From Ignelater luminosus (Eukaryota > Arthropoda > Insecta > Coleoptera > Elateridae): a stretch of 64,000 nt of DNA. The DNA lies in contig VTPC01091030.1 in the NCBI GenBank assembly GCA_011009095.1, positions 167,951-231,950 of the forward strand, in the 5' to 3' direction. Position 1 is the stretch's first letter, and every line of letters begins with the position of its first letter. Below, piece by piece: positions 24,371 through 35,449 of this stretch. The translations under genes and the position numbers were made by a program. Under the pieces are notes generated by a model that saw nothing but the letters and a program-made list of their open reading frames with translations, did not search any database and was not told where the DNA came from.

Positions 24371-25010
24371 AATGGGGTCGTTTCCTAAAATGGATTTATT
24401 GGAATCTAAACACTTATTATCATTCTAGACAGGATATACTATGGTTGTTAATATCCATTAACAGTTTTTCCATAATATTTATAAGGAAATAAAATATTTT
24501 TCTTTACTAGTGACATCACAGTTCGTCGGTAGACGGTCTGTATAAATAGTAAAGCTGACAACGTCGCAATCACGTTGTTGTGTCCTTGCTGTCATTCGTT
24601 AGTTGTCTGATTTCTCCTCTTTGTCGATTTCAACCCAAGATATTTTATATCTGTATTTTTTATGTTTGTTATTGACTATTGTTTTGTGGTTAGCTTATTT
24701 GTATAAAACTTTGTAAATGTAATATATATAACAACATAATACCGCATAACTTCAACAATTCCAAAATTCAAACTTCTAAGCGCCTTCTATAATACCGACA
24801 GCATCCGCACCCGGCGCTTTCGTTTTTAGCGTTGTCATATCCTCAAAGACTTGTTACGTTACAGGAGTAGCGGGAAGAGTTGTTTTGAACTTTAAATTGA
24901 AAAAAATTGTGAAAATAGAAGCAGAAAAAATCTGAAAAAAAAAACAGCGTTAATTTAAAGCTAAAGCAATGCAAATAAGCAAAAATAATATTTTAAGAAA
25001 CGACCCCATT
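24371..25010. mobile_element. 640-bp element with 21-bp terminal inverted repeats
   Basis: The left end AATGGGGTCGTTTCCTAAAA at 24371-24390 (plus one T) is matched by its inverse complement at 24990-25010 with a single mismatch. No coding capacity was found inside. A TATA-containing promoter-like stretch lies at 24541. No target duplication is visible, so the superfamily is open. Confidence 0.55.
24541..24549 (+). promoter_or_regulatory. Possible core promoter (TATA box)
   Basis: TATAAATAG is followed about 28-31 bases downstream by TCACGT, an initiator-like position, and then by GC-richer sequence. It lies inside the inverted-repeat element 24371-25010. No downstream gene is identified, so this rests on sequence resemblance only. 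Confidence 0.2.
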
Positions 25011-25039
25011 CTACAAATACAATTTTTTTACTCTTCACG

Positions 25040-25107
25040 CTGGTGGCAAAGGGGGGCCCGCAAAAAAAATTCCAAATGGGCCCTCGCTTAGTAGGACCGG
25101 CCCTGTC
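25040..25107. mobile_element. hAT-like terminal sequence (right end)
   Basis: Read on the minus strand the segment starts CAGGGCCGGTCCTACTAAGC and continues into GGGCCC-rich sequence, a form typical of hAT terminal repeats. A partner terminus starting CAGGGCCGG on the plus strand was not found in the window. Confidence 0.4.
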
Positions 25108-25109
25108 TG

Positions 25110-26591
25110 TTTCTTCTTTGGATATATGTTGTAAAAAAAGGGATGTTAGATGAATTGTTTATAGCAAGTGTCTATACAGCATTATTAGGGCATTCTGCCT
25201 CCCTCACCTCATTTCTACTTATGTTAAAGTTTCTAAGAGCAGTATTGTAGTTGTTATCTTCTAGATATTTGCTTGGAAGGTATCCATTTTGTGAGGAATC
25301 GGATGACAGTGACAGTGACATTGTTTTATTTATTTATTATTATTCTTTTACAGAAAAAAAGCAAACAAAATTGCTGAAAACATTTCTATCTTTCATGCTG
25401 CATTACACCCTCCTCCATCTCATGTAATCCTGATGAGCCAGTGCTGTGCAGTTTTAGGCAACTCGCCACTTATTATTGCACAAGTAAATAAAATAAATGC
25501 ATGCATATTACCCCACCACCACTGCTGCCAGTTCTAACAACATGAGTGGGGAATTGGTGGGAGTCGAAAACCTAAAACTGCCTAACATTGCAGTGATGAG
25601 GAAAGACAGAATGCTAAACAGTGAAATTCCTTGAAATCAATCAAACGTAGATTTACTTCATGAGAAAGATAATAAGAGGTTGAGAAAATTTAAAATTACT
25701 GTATATTTATTTAAATTGTAATAGCATACAACACAGTTGTTGAATAAACATACAATAATAAAATCTATCTAAAATTAAATTTTAACACGCTAATTAATCT
25801 ATTCATGTTTTGAGCTTTTGAAAAATGCTGATAATAACTATAACCAATTTACAAAATTTAGTGATGCTCAGAAAATTTCTTAGCATATGTAAAATTCTTA
25901 AAATTATGTCTTAAAAAAATACAAAAAATCTACAAATACAAATATTGTTACTGTTTCCATTTTATAAGCTACTATGTTAGTTAATTTTTTTGTGATGCAT
26001 CGTGGAATGAGTATAATGAATACAGAATGCGCTACTGGGGGATATAATTCAATACACTGAGAGACTGCACTAACATGAACGAGTTGCAGATGGCACACCG
26101 CTGCTTGGTACATATATTAGTTCTTTAATTTTCCTTTTGCTTTTCCATTTTTGTTAAAAACACTGCTGCAATACGTACAACACTTATGTGAAGTGCTATC
26201 TGCCACTTCTTATATTAGACATACATATTTGCTTACAATAAAAAATCTAGCTATATTTATTTATACAAACAAATATCCTTAACTAGTATAAAGAAAATTA
26301 TGTCATACGAATTGAATATTCTGTCCAATACATTTGATAAAAAAAGCTACATAAATTATCGTTGATAGGGATTACCTGTTCAATTATTTTCTTTTTTATA
26401 AAAAACGTGGTTAATTATATATAAATGGCTCTTAAAAACTACCATTTGCACAAACTTTGATAAAATCATATTGATCTGGTACCCAGGATAATAAGGAAAA
26501 GAATAGGATAAAAGGGAAGGAGGATAGGTATGTGTGTATGATTTGCCTTGGCAGTAATGAGGGAAAATTTAAAAAAGAAAAATTAATCCCT
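25110..26591. other. fax 3' flank and probable 3' UTR
   Basis: No coding region was seen. On the minus strand, an AATAAA polyadenylation-like hexamer (plus-strand TTTATT at 26258-26263) lies about 330 bases after the fax stop codon, so part of this stretch is probably the fax 3' UTR. The rest is AT-rich with no recognisable element. Confidence 0.35.
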
Positions 26592-26663
26592 TCATTTTCC
26601 TTCTTTTTCTTTGTTTTCTTCTGTATCCTTTTCTTTTTCTTTTTCTTTTTCCTTTTCATCAGC
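26592..26663 (-). CDS. fax: Failed axon connections (fax), last coding exon
   Basis: An acceptor ending TAG (26664-26666) precedes 23 codons and the stop TGA (26592-26594). The product is a charged tail, ADEKEKEKEKEKDTEENKEK followed by EGK. It joins the previous exon in phase 0. The lysine/glutamate repeats make a purine-rich strand prone to length change. The tail continues the charged, probably disordered C-terminus begun in the previous exon. Confidence 0.75.
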   Translation of the reverse strand, partial: ADEKEKEKEKEKDTEENKEKEGK

Positions 26664-26728
26664 CTACGAATAATAAATAAAAAATTAATTTTTGCAATTT
26701 TCATAATAAATTCAAAACAAATCTTAAC

Positions 26729-27019
26729 CTTTTCCTTTTCAATATCTTTATCTTCAGGTTCTTTTTCCTTGTCTCCTTCCTTTTCATCCTTGCTACCTTC
26801 CTTATCTTTTCCTTCATCTGCAGGTGGTTTCGGCAGGTGAGAGTTGAGATCGAGGGTGGCACAGATGTCATCCCAATCGGGGAAGCAGCGTTCTTTCATG
26901 CGATTTACTAATCCTACCAAGTTCTGGCAACTTTCAGTCATGTAATCGCGAAGTGGGTAACTAACTTCTTTGTCGATAAAGTAAATTTGAGCCAAGTTGG
27001 CGAAGGCAACCACATCCAA
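26729..27019 (-). CDS. fax: Failed axon connections (fax), penultimate coding exon
   Basis: The exon has 97 codons between acceptor CAG (27020-27022) and donor AAG/GTTAAG (26723-26728), phase 0 at both ends. It encodes LDVVAFANLAQIYFIDKEVS, MTESCQNLVGLVNRMKERCF and PDWDDICATL, the C-terminal part of the metaxin/GST-C-like domain of Fax. Then follows a lysine/glutamate-rich tail. Fax is a conserved animal protein needed for axon development in Drosophila, where it interacts genetically with Abl. The recognition rests on the family's LD-x-V-x-F-x-x-LAQ and PxW motifs. The 3.2 kb intron before this exon carries the 27069-29745 element. Confidence 0.85.
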
Positions 27020-27859
27020 CTGCAAGAAAAGTAAAATTAGTTTTTGTGCAAATTATAACAATCAAATACAGGGTGTCAATTTGAAAAGTTACGGTTTGAA
27101 ACTAAAAAACGATATTGAGAATCACTCAAAATAATTTTGGTAATATGAAGAGAGAAGTAAAATATCTAACTAAGTCTCAGCCACTTTGACTAAAAACTCT
27201 TAAATGAAAACTCCTCAACTGCAATAAAAGTGTGAGAGATTTCCCTTCAACACATCCATCAACTACCCAACCGTGTGCCTATAGGCGCCAACTCTTTTAC
27301 GTTATACCATCCCATCAAATCCAGTTTTCAGAGTCAAGAGGTACTTTTTCGAAAAAAAACGGCGTATGTCACTTTGTACGTAGTTTTGCCTTTTGCTGAT
27401 CGTTACAGTTTCGAGTTCGAGTTTGAATTCACAAGAAATTTAACTGAATCTAGAGGCAAAGTGCGCAAAGGTTTGCAAGAGCTATGCACCAAGTCTCAGA
27501 ATTAATCTCCCAAAAATAACGGGGCTAGAAGGCATGGATGGGGAGCGGGAGCGGCACTCCCCTAGGTTTCAAGAATGATTTTGGAAAAATTCGGAATTTG
27601 CTCACAGAATTACATTTAGACCACTAAGATACATTTACTGCAGAAAATTCGTTTCTCCAACTCAAACAGTGTCCATTTCAAGGCCGTATCTGCATCGTTT
27701 TCAATTTTTTGCGCAGATGACCTTGTAAGAAACGAGAATATTGAATCATTTTTGTTCCTTATTCCACAGCGCATCAAAGTGTTACAACTGTATTTCTCTA
27801 AGACCCAGGATAACAGCCCTAGAAAGGTCGAAAAGAAGGCTTTGTTTGCTTTTAATTGT

Positions 27860-29170
27860 CAGTTTCCCGCCTTCGGCGGGACGCCGTTTTAAGTATTCTT
27901 TGTACTTCTTCAGCCTGTTGTTGATAATGGTTGTGTGGGTAGCGAGGCAGAAGACGTTCCTTGTTCCCGTTCATCGGCACCGGCCCAGTCGTTGAAATTC
28001 GGAAAGGTAGGACCATAGAGCAGGCCTGTAGCCAGAGTTTTTCTCAGGGGGGGGGGGGGCTTCGAAATTTTAGGAAATGGAGGGAAAGGGTTTTATTATA
28101 ATTTTTCCTTATCAGGCCTGTATCAAGACTATTTTTTCGGGGGAGGGGTCAGCCCCTCGAGCCCCTCCCCTGGCTACGTGCCTGCCATAGAGTTGCAGCA
28201 GCATGAAAAGAGCCGTTGGCAGCATATATGGTAATGTGGCGACGTCCGGTTATTCGTTGCAGATGTTGTTGCTGAGCTAGGCAGCTGTTGGAGTTAGTAG
28301 AGATCCCGCAAACACTCATCACCACGGCGCAGAAGACTAAAATTCGTTCCTTTACCCCTTCCGGGCTAAGTAATATGCACTCGTCAACTTTCATTCGTTC
28401 GCTAGTCCCCTTTCCCCAATTTTAACTCCGCGCAGCAGCACGGTCATAAGTGTTTGCGGGATTTCTACCTGAAGTAAGTGGGCCTGGTAGGCGTCGTGGC
28501 TTGTTGTATTGGAATTACTGAATGTTAGAAAAAAGGCGTTGGAGGGCGTGGTAGACTGGTGGAGGCTTCAGATATTGGTTGGCGCGTCGAGCAATGGTGA
28601 TATGAATCTTCAGGCGTTGGTGAGATATCCCGTGGTAGTGCCTTAGCGAAATATGTTGTACTTGGGGTCATTGAGTCTGATGTAGTCAGAGTCGGCTGTT
28701 GTTGAGTGCCCACTTGCCGAGATGGTGTTTTTGTACCAATGTCGAGTTGAAGCAGGTCGGTGTTAGGCCCGCGACAGGGTGATGGATATCGGCTGTCGCG
28801 GGCGGTGTTGATTCATAATGGCGATGGTGAAGAAGCAAACAACGTGCACAGTAAGAGAGCTTGAACTCGGGCAAATGGTTTTCAAGGGCCACACCCCTAC
28901 CCACGCTGAGTTCAGTAGCGCCCGCTAGGAGCAAACAGTGACAGTGGCAAAGAGAGACTTCGAGGTCTACTAACGCCTCGGTCCGCAACGCATTCGAAAT
29001 ACGAAGGTTGCCAGGAGACAGTAGATACACAGGATACGTCACCCGGGGGAACACCGGTGGGGGGCCAAGCGTGCTCGACTAGGAAGGAAGGTTGGGAGGA
29101 ACCACTGCCGATGTCCACATCGAACGGACACTACACGGAACTGCGAAAAAAAGGAAGAAAGACGAGAGAA
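27860..29170. repeat. Dispersed repeat family, copy A
   Basis: It shares ordered, same-orientation homology with 34460-35270. Shared landmarks are a GC hairpin CCCGCCTTCGGCGGG (27866-27880), GCGAGGCAGA, TTCATCGGCAC and an 11-bp stem (28767-28777 with 28793-28803, loop of 15). The motif GCCACACCCCTAC (28890) is also in copy C at 52745. It is GC-richer than its surroundings. Open frames in it are not conserved between copies. The family was not recognised. Confidence 0.6.
28021..28184. mobile_element. 164-bp hAT-like MITE with a perfect 8-bp target duplication
   Basis: The ends CAGGCCTGTAGCCAGAG and, inverse, CAGGCACGTAGCCAGGGG are imperfect inverted repeats of hAT type. The flanks carry an exact 8-bp direct repeat, CCATAGAG, at 28013-28020 and 28185-28192. 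A second copy of the left terminus (CAGGCCTGTA) lies inside at 28113-28122, so the element looks like two left ends sharing one right end. A run of 13 G is at 28047-28059. Confidence 0.9.
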
Positions 29171-30249
29171 CGCCACAGGTATCCATCTAAGCTTGTTGCT
29201 CTAATAATGGTATTTAATTTAGAAAAAATCTCAGCTCGATCGAACCATAATTAACCGAGTTACGAACTTTTTAAGTGGGCATCTTGGGCATATCATGGAG
29301 AAAAAGTGCGGAATCAACCGAATCGAGTTGGGTTTTTCGAATCGACTCCCAGAACTTCGGAGTTTCTTGATTTTTCATCAAACTCTCCTATCTTCCACGG
29401 TGCTTGAGGAGGACAAGTAGGAAATGAGTTCGAGTGGCTTCAGACGTAGGTCAAGACGCTCAATAGGAGTCCTAAATGAGCCCAGATTTAAAACTAGACG
29501 AGACGAAACATTCTTTGGGCGCCCTAGGTCCCAGAACGCTAAGTCTGCCCACCCGTTCTCGAGTTATTTCGATATTTCGTTTTCAAAAAGTGCAAAATTT
29601 TCAACTTTGACCCTTTGCTCTCCTTCTATTGGGTGATGATTGAAAAGTCATCATCTGACGACTCGAGTTTTTAAGTCAAGTGATTTTCATATATTCTTTA
29701 GTTTCAGACATATAGCCCCCTACAACTTTTCAAATTGACACTCTGTATGTTATCAAGGCATTCAAAACTCATCAGTTAAAGTAGACTAGAAAATAGAAGA
29801 GACCCTGAAGGCCTCAACAGCACAAGATATGATTGATATTTGAAATAGACTAGAATTACATCAATGATCTTATTCTGAATTAACTATGAAGAATGGAAAT
29901 AGAAAATTGTTTCAAAGTAAAGTTAATTCCTCAGGTTTCGCTTTGTTCTTCTAGTTGCTGAATTAACCTCACTTTGAAACGATTCTCCATTTGCATGCTA
30001 TACATATATTGCTGTGGATTATGACAAATTGGTTGAATTTTGCCAAACTCGTTATAACTTTGCAAGGTTAAATGTACTCGTAAATATATTAAATGTGAAA
30101 TACAAAATTAAAGTAGAAACCAATAAGTTATAGAATTCATTACGTTTATTCTGAATTTTATGGTGCTATTGTAAACTCTCCTTGCTTCCAAGTTTCCTGC
30201 ATCTTTAATATTATCAATAATTAAACCTAGTAAAGCCTATAATACTTAC

Positions 30250-30387
30250 ATTGGTAGGTTCATCTCCAAAGAAGAATGGTTTATCAGCAAGCATATCAGA
30301 AAGAACTTTAAGGTCTCCTTGTCCAAATTCATTGATTTCTTCAGCCGAATGGACTCCCATGCCTTGTGCCTTCACCTTTTTGGCTCC
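30250..30387 (-). CDS. fax: Failed axon connections (fax), internal coding exon
   Basis: The exon has 46 codons between acceptor CAG (30388-30390) and donor AAT/GTAAGT (30244-30249), phase 0 at both ends. It encodes GAKKVKAQGMGVHSAEEINE, then GQGDLKVLSDMLADKPFFFG and DEPTN. The HxxEEI and DLxxLSxxLxxKxFxxG pattern belongs to the GST-C-like half of Fax/FAXC proteins. The 572-bp intron before it and the 3.2 kb intron after it both have consensus borders. Confidence 0.85.
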
Positions 30388-30959
30388 CTGGAACCACTAA
30401 CCCGTCAATACCCCATTAAAAAATAACTCAAAACAACACAACACTGGAAAAAACATGCTCTACTACATCACCTCTACACGGATGCAAGTAGACGCATACA
30501 TAGTTACATTACATTATTATTCTACTACTACATCATATCATAAATTGTTGCCTAACATTCATGGGTTTAACACTGGAAATAGGATCTACGATTTTGACCC
30601 GTACAAAACTTTTATTATTTACAGTGCTAAAACCCGTGTGCCTTGGTATACCTACATCCGAATATGGTAAAGTCTTCATTTCTTTTTCATATCAAATTTA
30701 GAAAGATTCATTTCAGTTTTAGAAAAACAACGCATGCAATTGAGCATTGTGTCGTTTTTATCATCTAACAAAAATCAAAAAAACAAAAACTGCTTACAAT
30801 TTAACTCAAAAAAACGTAATACCCCATACACTAAAAGTAAGAAAAACAATCGAACCCTACTCATGCTCATTTCAACAGGTTCTTTACAATTTTACTACTG
30901 GACAGAGATTCCCGAAACATAACCATCAATAATACTAATTGAAAAAAAAGAATACAAAC

Positions 30960-31298
30960 CTTGCGTCCAAATGCAAATTTGAAAAAGAAGTTAAGAATTC
31001 CATTAGGTATCCTAGTTCCAAGAGCGTGTTGCAAATTAACTTTGTAACCTTTGAGAACTTGATCGGGGAATTTTGTACGCCACCACATCACAACCCAGAC
31101 CAAATGGTTTTCAATCATAGAAATGGTAGCGTGTGCAATGTTGCGCTGTTCGGCTGATAGGGCTGCGTCCAAGTCATTGTTGAATTTCTGAGTTAATTCC
31201 TTTATGATTATTTGGCTGTCGGCGATTTCTTCACCATTCATTTCGACGAATGGTAATTGTCCTTTCTTGGAACGGAATTTCATCTTGTGATCCACATT
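30960..31298 (-). CDS. fax: Failed axon connections (fax), internal coding exon
   Basis: The exon has 113 codons between acceptor CAG (31299-31301) and donor AAG/GTTTGT (30954-30959), phase 0 at both ends. It starts NVDHKMKFRSKKGQLPFVEM and continues NGEEIADSQIIIKEL, the thioredoxin-fold part with the family's GxxPFVExNGEE signature. It ends in the membrane-proximal segment FFFKFAFGRK. The preceding exon should encode the first strand and helix of this fold. It was not found between 31299 and the possible first exon near 51.2 kb. It may lie in the assembly gap or be diverged. Confidence 0.88.
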
Positions 31299-31309
31299 CT
31301 GAAAACAAG

Positions 31310-34300
31310 AAAAATAATTGATAATTAAGTTATTTATTAAAAATTACAACTGAAAATATAAAAAGAGACATAAATAATGCAGGAATTTTAAAGACACGTA
31401 GAATTACCATCGCTAATTTACCCACTTTTAATGGTGATTATTTAGATATGATTATCATTTCCAAATACGTTTCACGGTAACAGATTTATAAGAAAATGGA
31501 TAAATCTTTGCTAAGTGTCGATCGCTCTAGCCTTGTAGGTAGCTTGTAATTTGTGTCCAGTACAATATTCAACTTCCGCAAAAAATTTTTAATGGCAAGT
31601 TCTTGTTTTAATTCCTATGGTGCGTATAACAAGAACGAGTTTCCCTCATTTGCATTAAATCACCCAGGCAGAACAAATTCAATATTTTTAAATTTCCCTG
31701 GCAAAAAAGCACAGTTTCTAAAATTACAAAAAATGAAAAATTATGGATAAGAGCTTTCAGGTTCCGGCAAGCAAAAGTGTAACATAAAACCGTATTACAG
31801 TAATAAAACTGTTGTGTACAACATTAGTGATAATTTAGCTTTCGCGAACTGTAATAAAGCAAGCAGGAAAATTTTAATCTTAGGCAGAATCAAAATCAAT
31901 GCAAATTCGAATTAAACATTCTTTTCAATGGATTTGCAAAAAATGGAAAAATCTACAGAAAAAAAATCTTTTCCATTTTGAAACTTTCAAACGATGCTGA
32001 AAAATAAATTCATGCAACTTTATATCCTTAAATATACGAGGACATTTGTCTCGCCATAAAACTGACAATAAAGAATGTCGTGTAATAATATCCGGTGACT
32101 GAAACTGCTTGGGGAATGTCGCATATATCTATCTTAATCTAGAAAAGCTGAGTAACTCTTATGGGTAGTTCAACATTTATTGCTTTTTCCTTATTTAAAG
32201 TGGATGCTCTACATTTTTCCTGCCAATTTTCCTTTTATAAACATCTTACAACAGAACAACCAAACAACAGAACCCTTTTAAAACTTCCAGAAACTAGAAA
32301 ATGAGTGTAATGGACGTGAGTAGAAAATGAGATAAGGGGAAAAAAGAAATAACACAATTGTTAATTTAAGATACAGTTTTAGTTTTAGCATTCACGAAAA
32401 GGGTGCAGCTGTGTCGCAAGGGAAGGAAGAAAAGGAAAGGCAATAGGGTAGTTTCCATGGTTACATATCAGACGCCCGTTTCGTGGGTTGGGTGCGTCTA
32501 GAAGGGGTGTTGACCCCCGCCAGTACAAGAGCACTGCGAATGTATTGATCACAAAATCTATGCCAGTGGTAATCAACAGGAAAAAATTTGGGAAACTTTT
32601 AAAGCGCGCAATTACGAAAAAAAAGTTTTGAAACTTCTGATGAAATTCTTTTTTACAAAGAGAATTTTATCGAAAGATAAATATTCTTTGAATGTCCATC
32701 CTATTATTATTATATTTCACCCTGCGTAAACACAATATTTGCTTGTTATACACAAACGCGTGCGTGCATTCATCAGAACGTTTATTCCCTCTTTCATCCT
32801 AGCAAACATTTATATGCACTTACATGTTACACCCTTGTAATAAAATACACACAATATCAAGACAAAAGAGCTCTTTATTATTACTTCGTTATATCTTACA
32901 AAACACTTCGCATTAAAATCGAATTTATAGATACTCAATAATCAAATGATAGCTCACATTCCTTCAACAATATTAACACAAGTTGTGGGTGATTTAATGA
33001 CAGAAACCATATAATCAAATTATTTTATTACAAGATCAAAGTAGTCCTTTGACATCTTTTGTTTTCGCATTCGCAGCGTGATCTTATCTACAATTTCCTT
33101 TAACTTTTATGGCTTGTTCCAACTGACCCACATCACCTTTTCACAATAGAAATATCAATTTTTCCTCCTCTAGGGAATTCTTTTGTTTCTATTTTTTGTT
33201 TCATTTTTTTTCTTTCGCATAAAAGTGTTAACGTTTCCTTTATGTTGTGTAAATCATAATGGACATATACATAAGAACTGGGCGAAAAATAAGAAGATAT
33301 AAATTACAAGTTCTATGCGGAAAGAAAGGCATTTTGTTCAATTTCGTTCTTTGTTTTCTTGAAAATGTTTTTTTCCTTTTTTGTTTTTTGCTCTGCGGGG
33401 TATTTGTTCGGGTTATACAATGATAATGAGAATAGCTTGTGGGAAAAGATATGTCGGAGCGAATCAAAAAAGCATATGAAAGGATCATTTTTAAGTTAAG
33501 GTCTGCAAGATTTATGGTTTTATCGTAGAGGACTATTGTAAGTAGTTGCACGTTAGATCAAAAGTAAAAAGAATAAAAGATACGAATGTAATATAGTAAA
33601 TCGAAAGATAGATGATATTCCTTGTGAAAAGTTTTGTTGTTCCCTACTGAGCTATAAACTCTTTCAAATCCTTCCTCTCGATTCAAAGTTTGCCCCATTT
33701 TGTCTATAACGAGATCCTGGTGATAATCATGAAAATCTTTCTGGTTTTGCTATTGAATATCTACTATCCCAAGCTTAGTAGTAGTGTTTTAAAGAAGATT
33801 TCTTGTCTTGTCTTTGTTTTCTGATGACACTTAATTCCAAGACAAGCCGAAAGAAAATCAAGACAATACAGTCTTTCACGCCACTATCAAAAAAAGTCCT
33901 CTAGATTCTTCTCGATGGATGGTCGTCTAATCGTATTTATCAAGTCTGGATACAAGAAAGCCTTGCGGTTTAAAACAGAACAAGTCTCTGCCTCCCATGA
34001 TTTTTCGCCCTTGATTTGATTGAACTATAGATTCTTACTGACACCTTCAACATGTCTTTTGAATATAGTAAAGCAGTTCTGAGCTCCCGACCAAGAGTGA
34101 TTCTCGTATCGTCCACGATCTGCTCGTTGATAAAAAAGTGCTGTATGTCTCCACCAAGCCGAAATTCTACGTAGGTGTTCATGTGTGTGAATTTATTAAA
34201 TTCATTGAGCAACAGCACTCTAATACATAGATCAAATTTGGCCTTTGATCGACCAATTGAAATCCCAGCAGAAGGTGTATATGCTAAAGTCCTAGGTACT

Positions 34301-34455
34301 TCTTCTAAATAGAGCACGTGCGTACATTTTTATCCGCGTTTTCGCCTGTCTGGAGAAAATCGTTATTTCTCCTCTTTTATGTCTCAAGAGATTATCTCGG
34401 CTGAAAATCTTTTGCCCGATTGAGTATTTCTTCAAATCGTCGAGTCGAGTCAAGT
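31310..34455. other. Probable fax intron, no other gene recognised
   Basis: The stretch is AT-rich. A minus-strand open frame of 115 codons (33970-34317) has no recognisable motif and no conserved counterpart. No complete mobile element could be delimited. Confidence 0.4.
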
Positions 34456-34459
34456 CAAT

Positions 34460-35440
34460 GTTGTTTTCCCGCCGGAGGCGGGAGGCTGTTATAAGTCCAC
34501 GCAATGGACTTCTTTAGCCTTTCAGGATGCGAATATTATTTGATGAGCGAGGCAGAGGATTTTCTATGTTTGTGTTCATCGGCACTCGACCAACCGTTGG
34601 AAGTCGGAATAGCAGTTTCGCTCTATGTGAGCTCGACTGTAGTGACATGAGCAGGGCCGATGGCAGCATGGAGTTGGCGGCGTTCGGAATTGTAGCTGGA
34701 ACGATGATGAGCTGGGTGGCGTTTGACGGTTGGCGGTGCGTGGTATACCTGAAGTATAGTAGGCGGGGTTCGGAGGCGTGGCTTGGTGTCTTGAAGTTGA
34801 ATTTGTTGTAAAAGGCCTTTTGAGAGCGTCGGATTATGCCGGAGGCTTCTGATGGTAGATGATACGACGTCGGATGATGTTATGGTGTTTGGTGTTCCCT
34901 TATCGAAGCGATGGTGATGTGTCGAATTGGAGTAGAGAAGGCCGGTGTTGAACCCGCGTCAGGGGCGATGGATATAATTAGATATCCATCGGCTGTCGCG
35001 GGTGATGTTGGAGTTGATTCTGGTGGTCGTTGAAGTAGAAGTGCACAACGTACGCGGGAGAACGAGAACTGACACTCGCGATAAACTTGATAGCTTGTTG
35101 GTGTTGTTACGGCATACAAACAGTTTTCAGAGCCACACCCCTACTCGCCCGGTGTATGGTGTGAGCTCGGTAGCGGCTGCTAAGAGCTCTTTGGAGATTA
35201 TTATCCTAGATAAAAGTATTCACAGCCACAAAACGTTGATGTGTGCCACACATGTACAAAACTGAGAGCGTTGGATGACACCCAAATGTGTCCATCGAAC
35301 TATACTACTACTAGGAGCTGAACAAAAAGAGGGTGAAGACTGTCTACTACCGAACTGCACCACATAGCGCTCGCTTGAAACAGGTTTTTTGGCCCAAGCA
35401 ACTCAAATGTCCATCGAACTACACTACTACTTGTAACGCG
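34460..35440. repeat. Dispersed repeat family, copy B
   Basis: It has the same landmarks and order as copy A: hairpin CCCGCCGGAGGCGGG at 34468-34482, GCGAGGCAGA, TTCATCGGCAC, and a stem at 34952-34962 with 34993-35003 whose loop contains an extra palindromic expansion, then GCCACACCCCTAC at about 35132. From about 35310 to 35430 it also contains one inverted monomer of the 123-bp tandem repeat found at 39690-40175. Confidence 0.6.
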
Positions 35441-35449
35441 GTGTAACTC

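Larger units (their letters stand above)
27069..29745. mobile_element. 2.7 kb TIR element in a fax intron, TA target site
   Basis: The left end CAGGGTGTCAATTTGAAAAG is matched at the right end by the inverse complement CAGAGTGTCAATTTGAAAAG, 19 of 20 bases. TA lies directly outside both ends (27067-27068 and 29746-29747), fitting a TA target duplication. No transposase frame was recognised inside. The interior includes repeat A (27860-29170) and a nested MITE (28021-28184). It occupies most of the fax intron at 27020-30249. Confidence 0.65.

Noticed and set aside
26532..26840. 102-codon plus-strand open frame rich in F, S and L
   Set aside because: It is the antisense shadow of the fax lysine/glutamate-rich exons.
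27866..27880. GC hairpin resembling a bacterial transcription terminator
   Set aside because: There is no T-run in a bacterial context. The window is eukaryotic and the hairpin recurs in a dispersed repeat.
32385..32576. GC-richer minus-strand segment as the missing fax domain exon
   Set aside because: The translation lacks the expected PSxSPxCLKxE pattern and there are no splice signals at its edges.
33970..34317. 115-codon minus-strand open frame as a gene or missing fax exon
   Set aside because: It has no Fax motif, no good splice borders and no similarity I can recognise.
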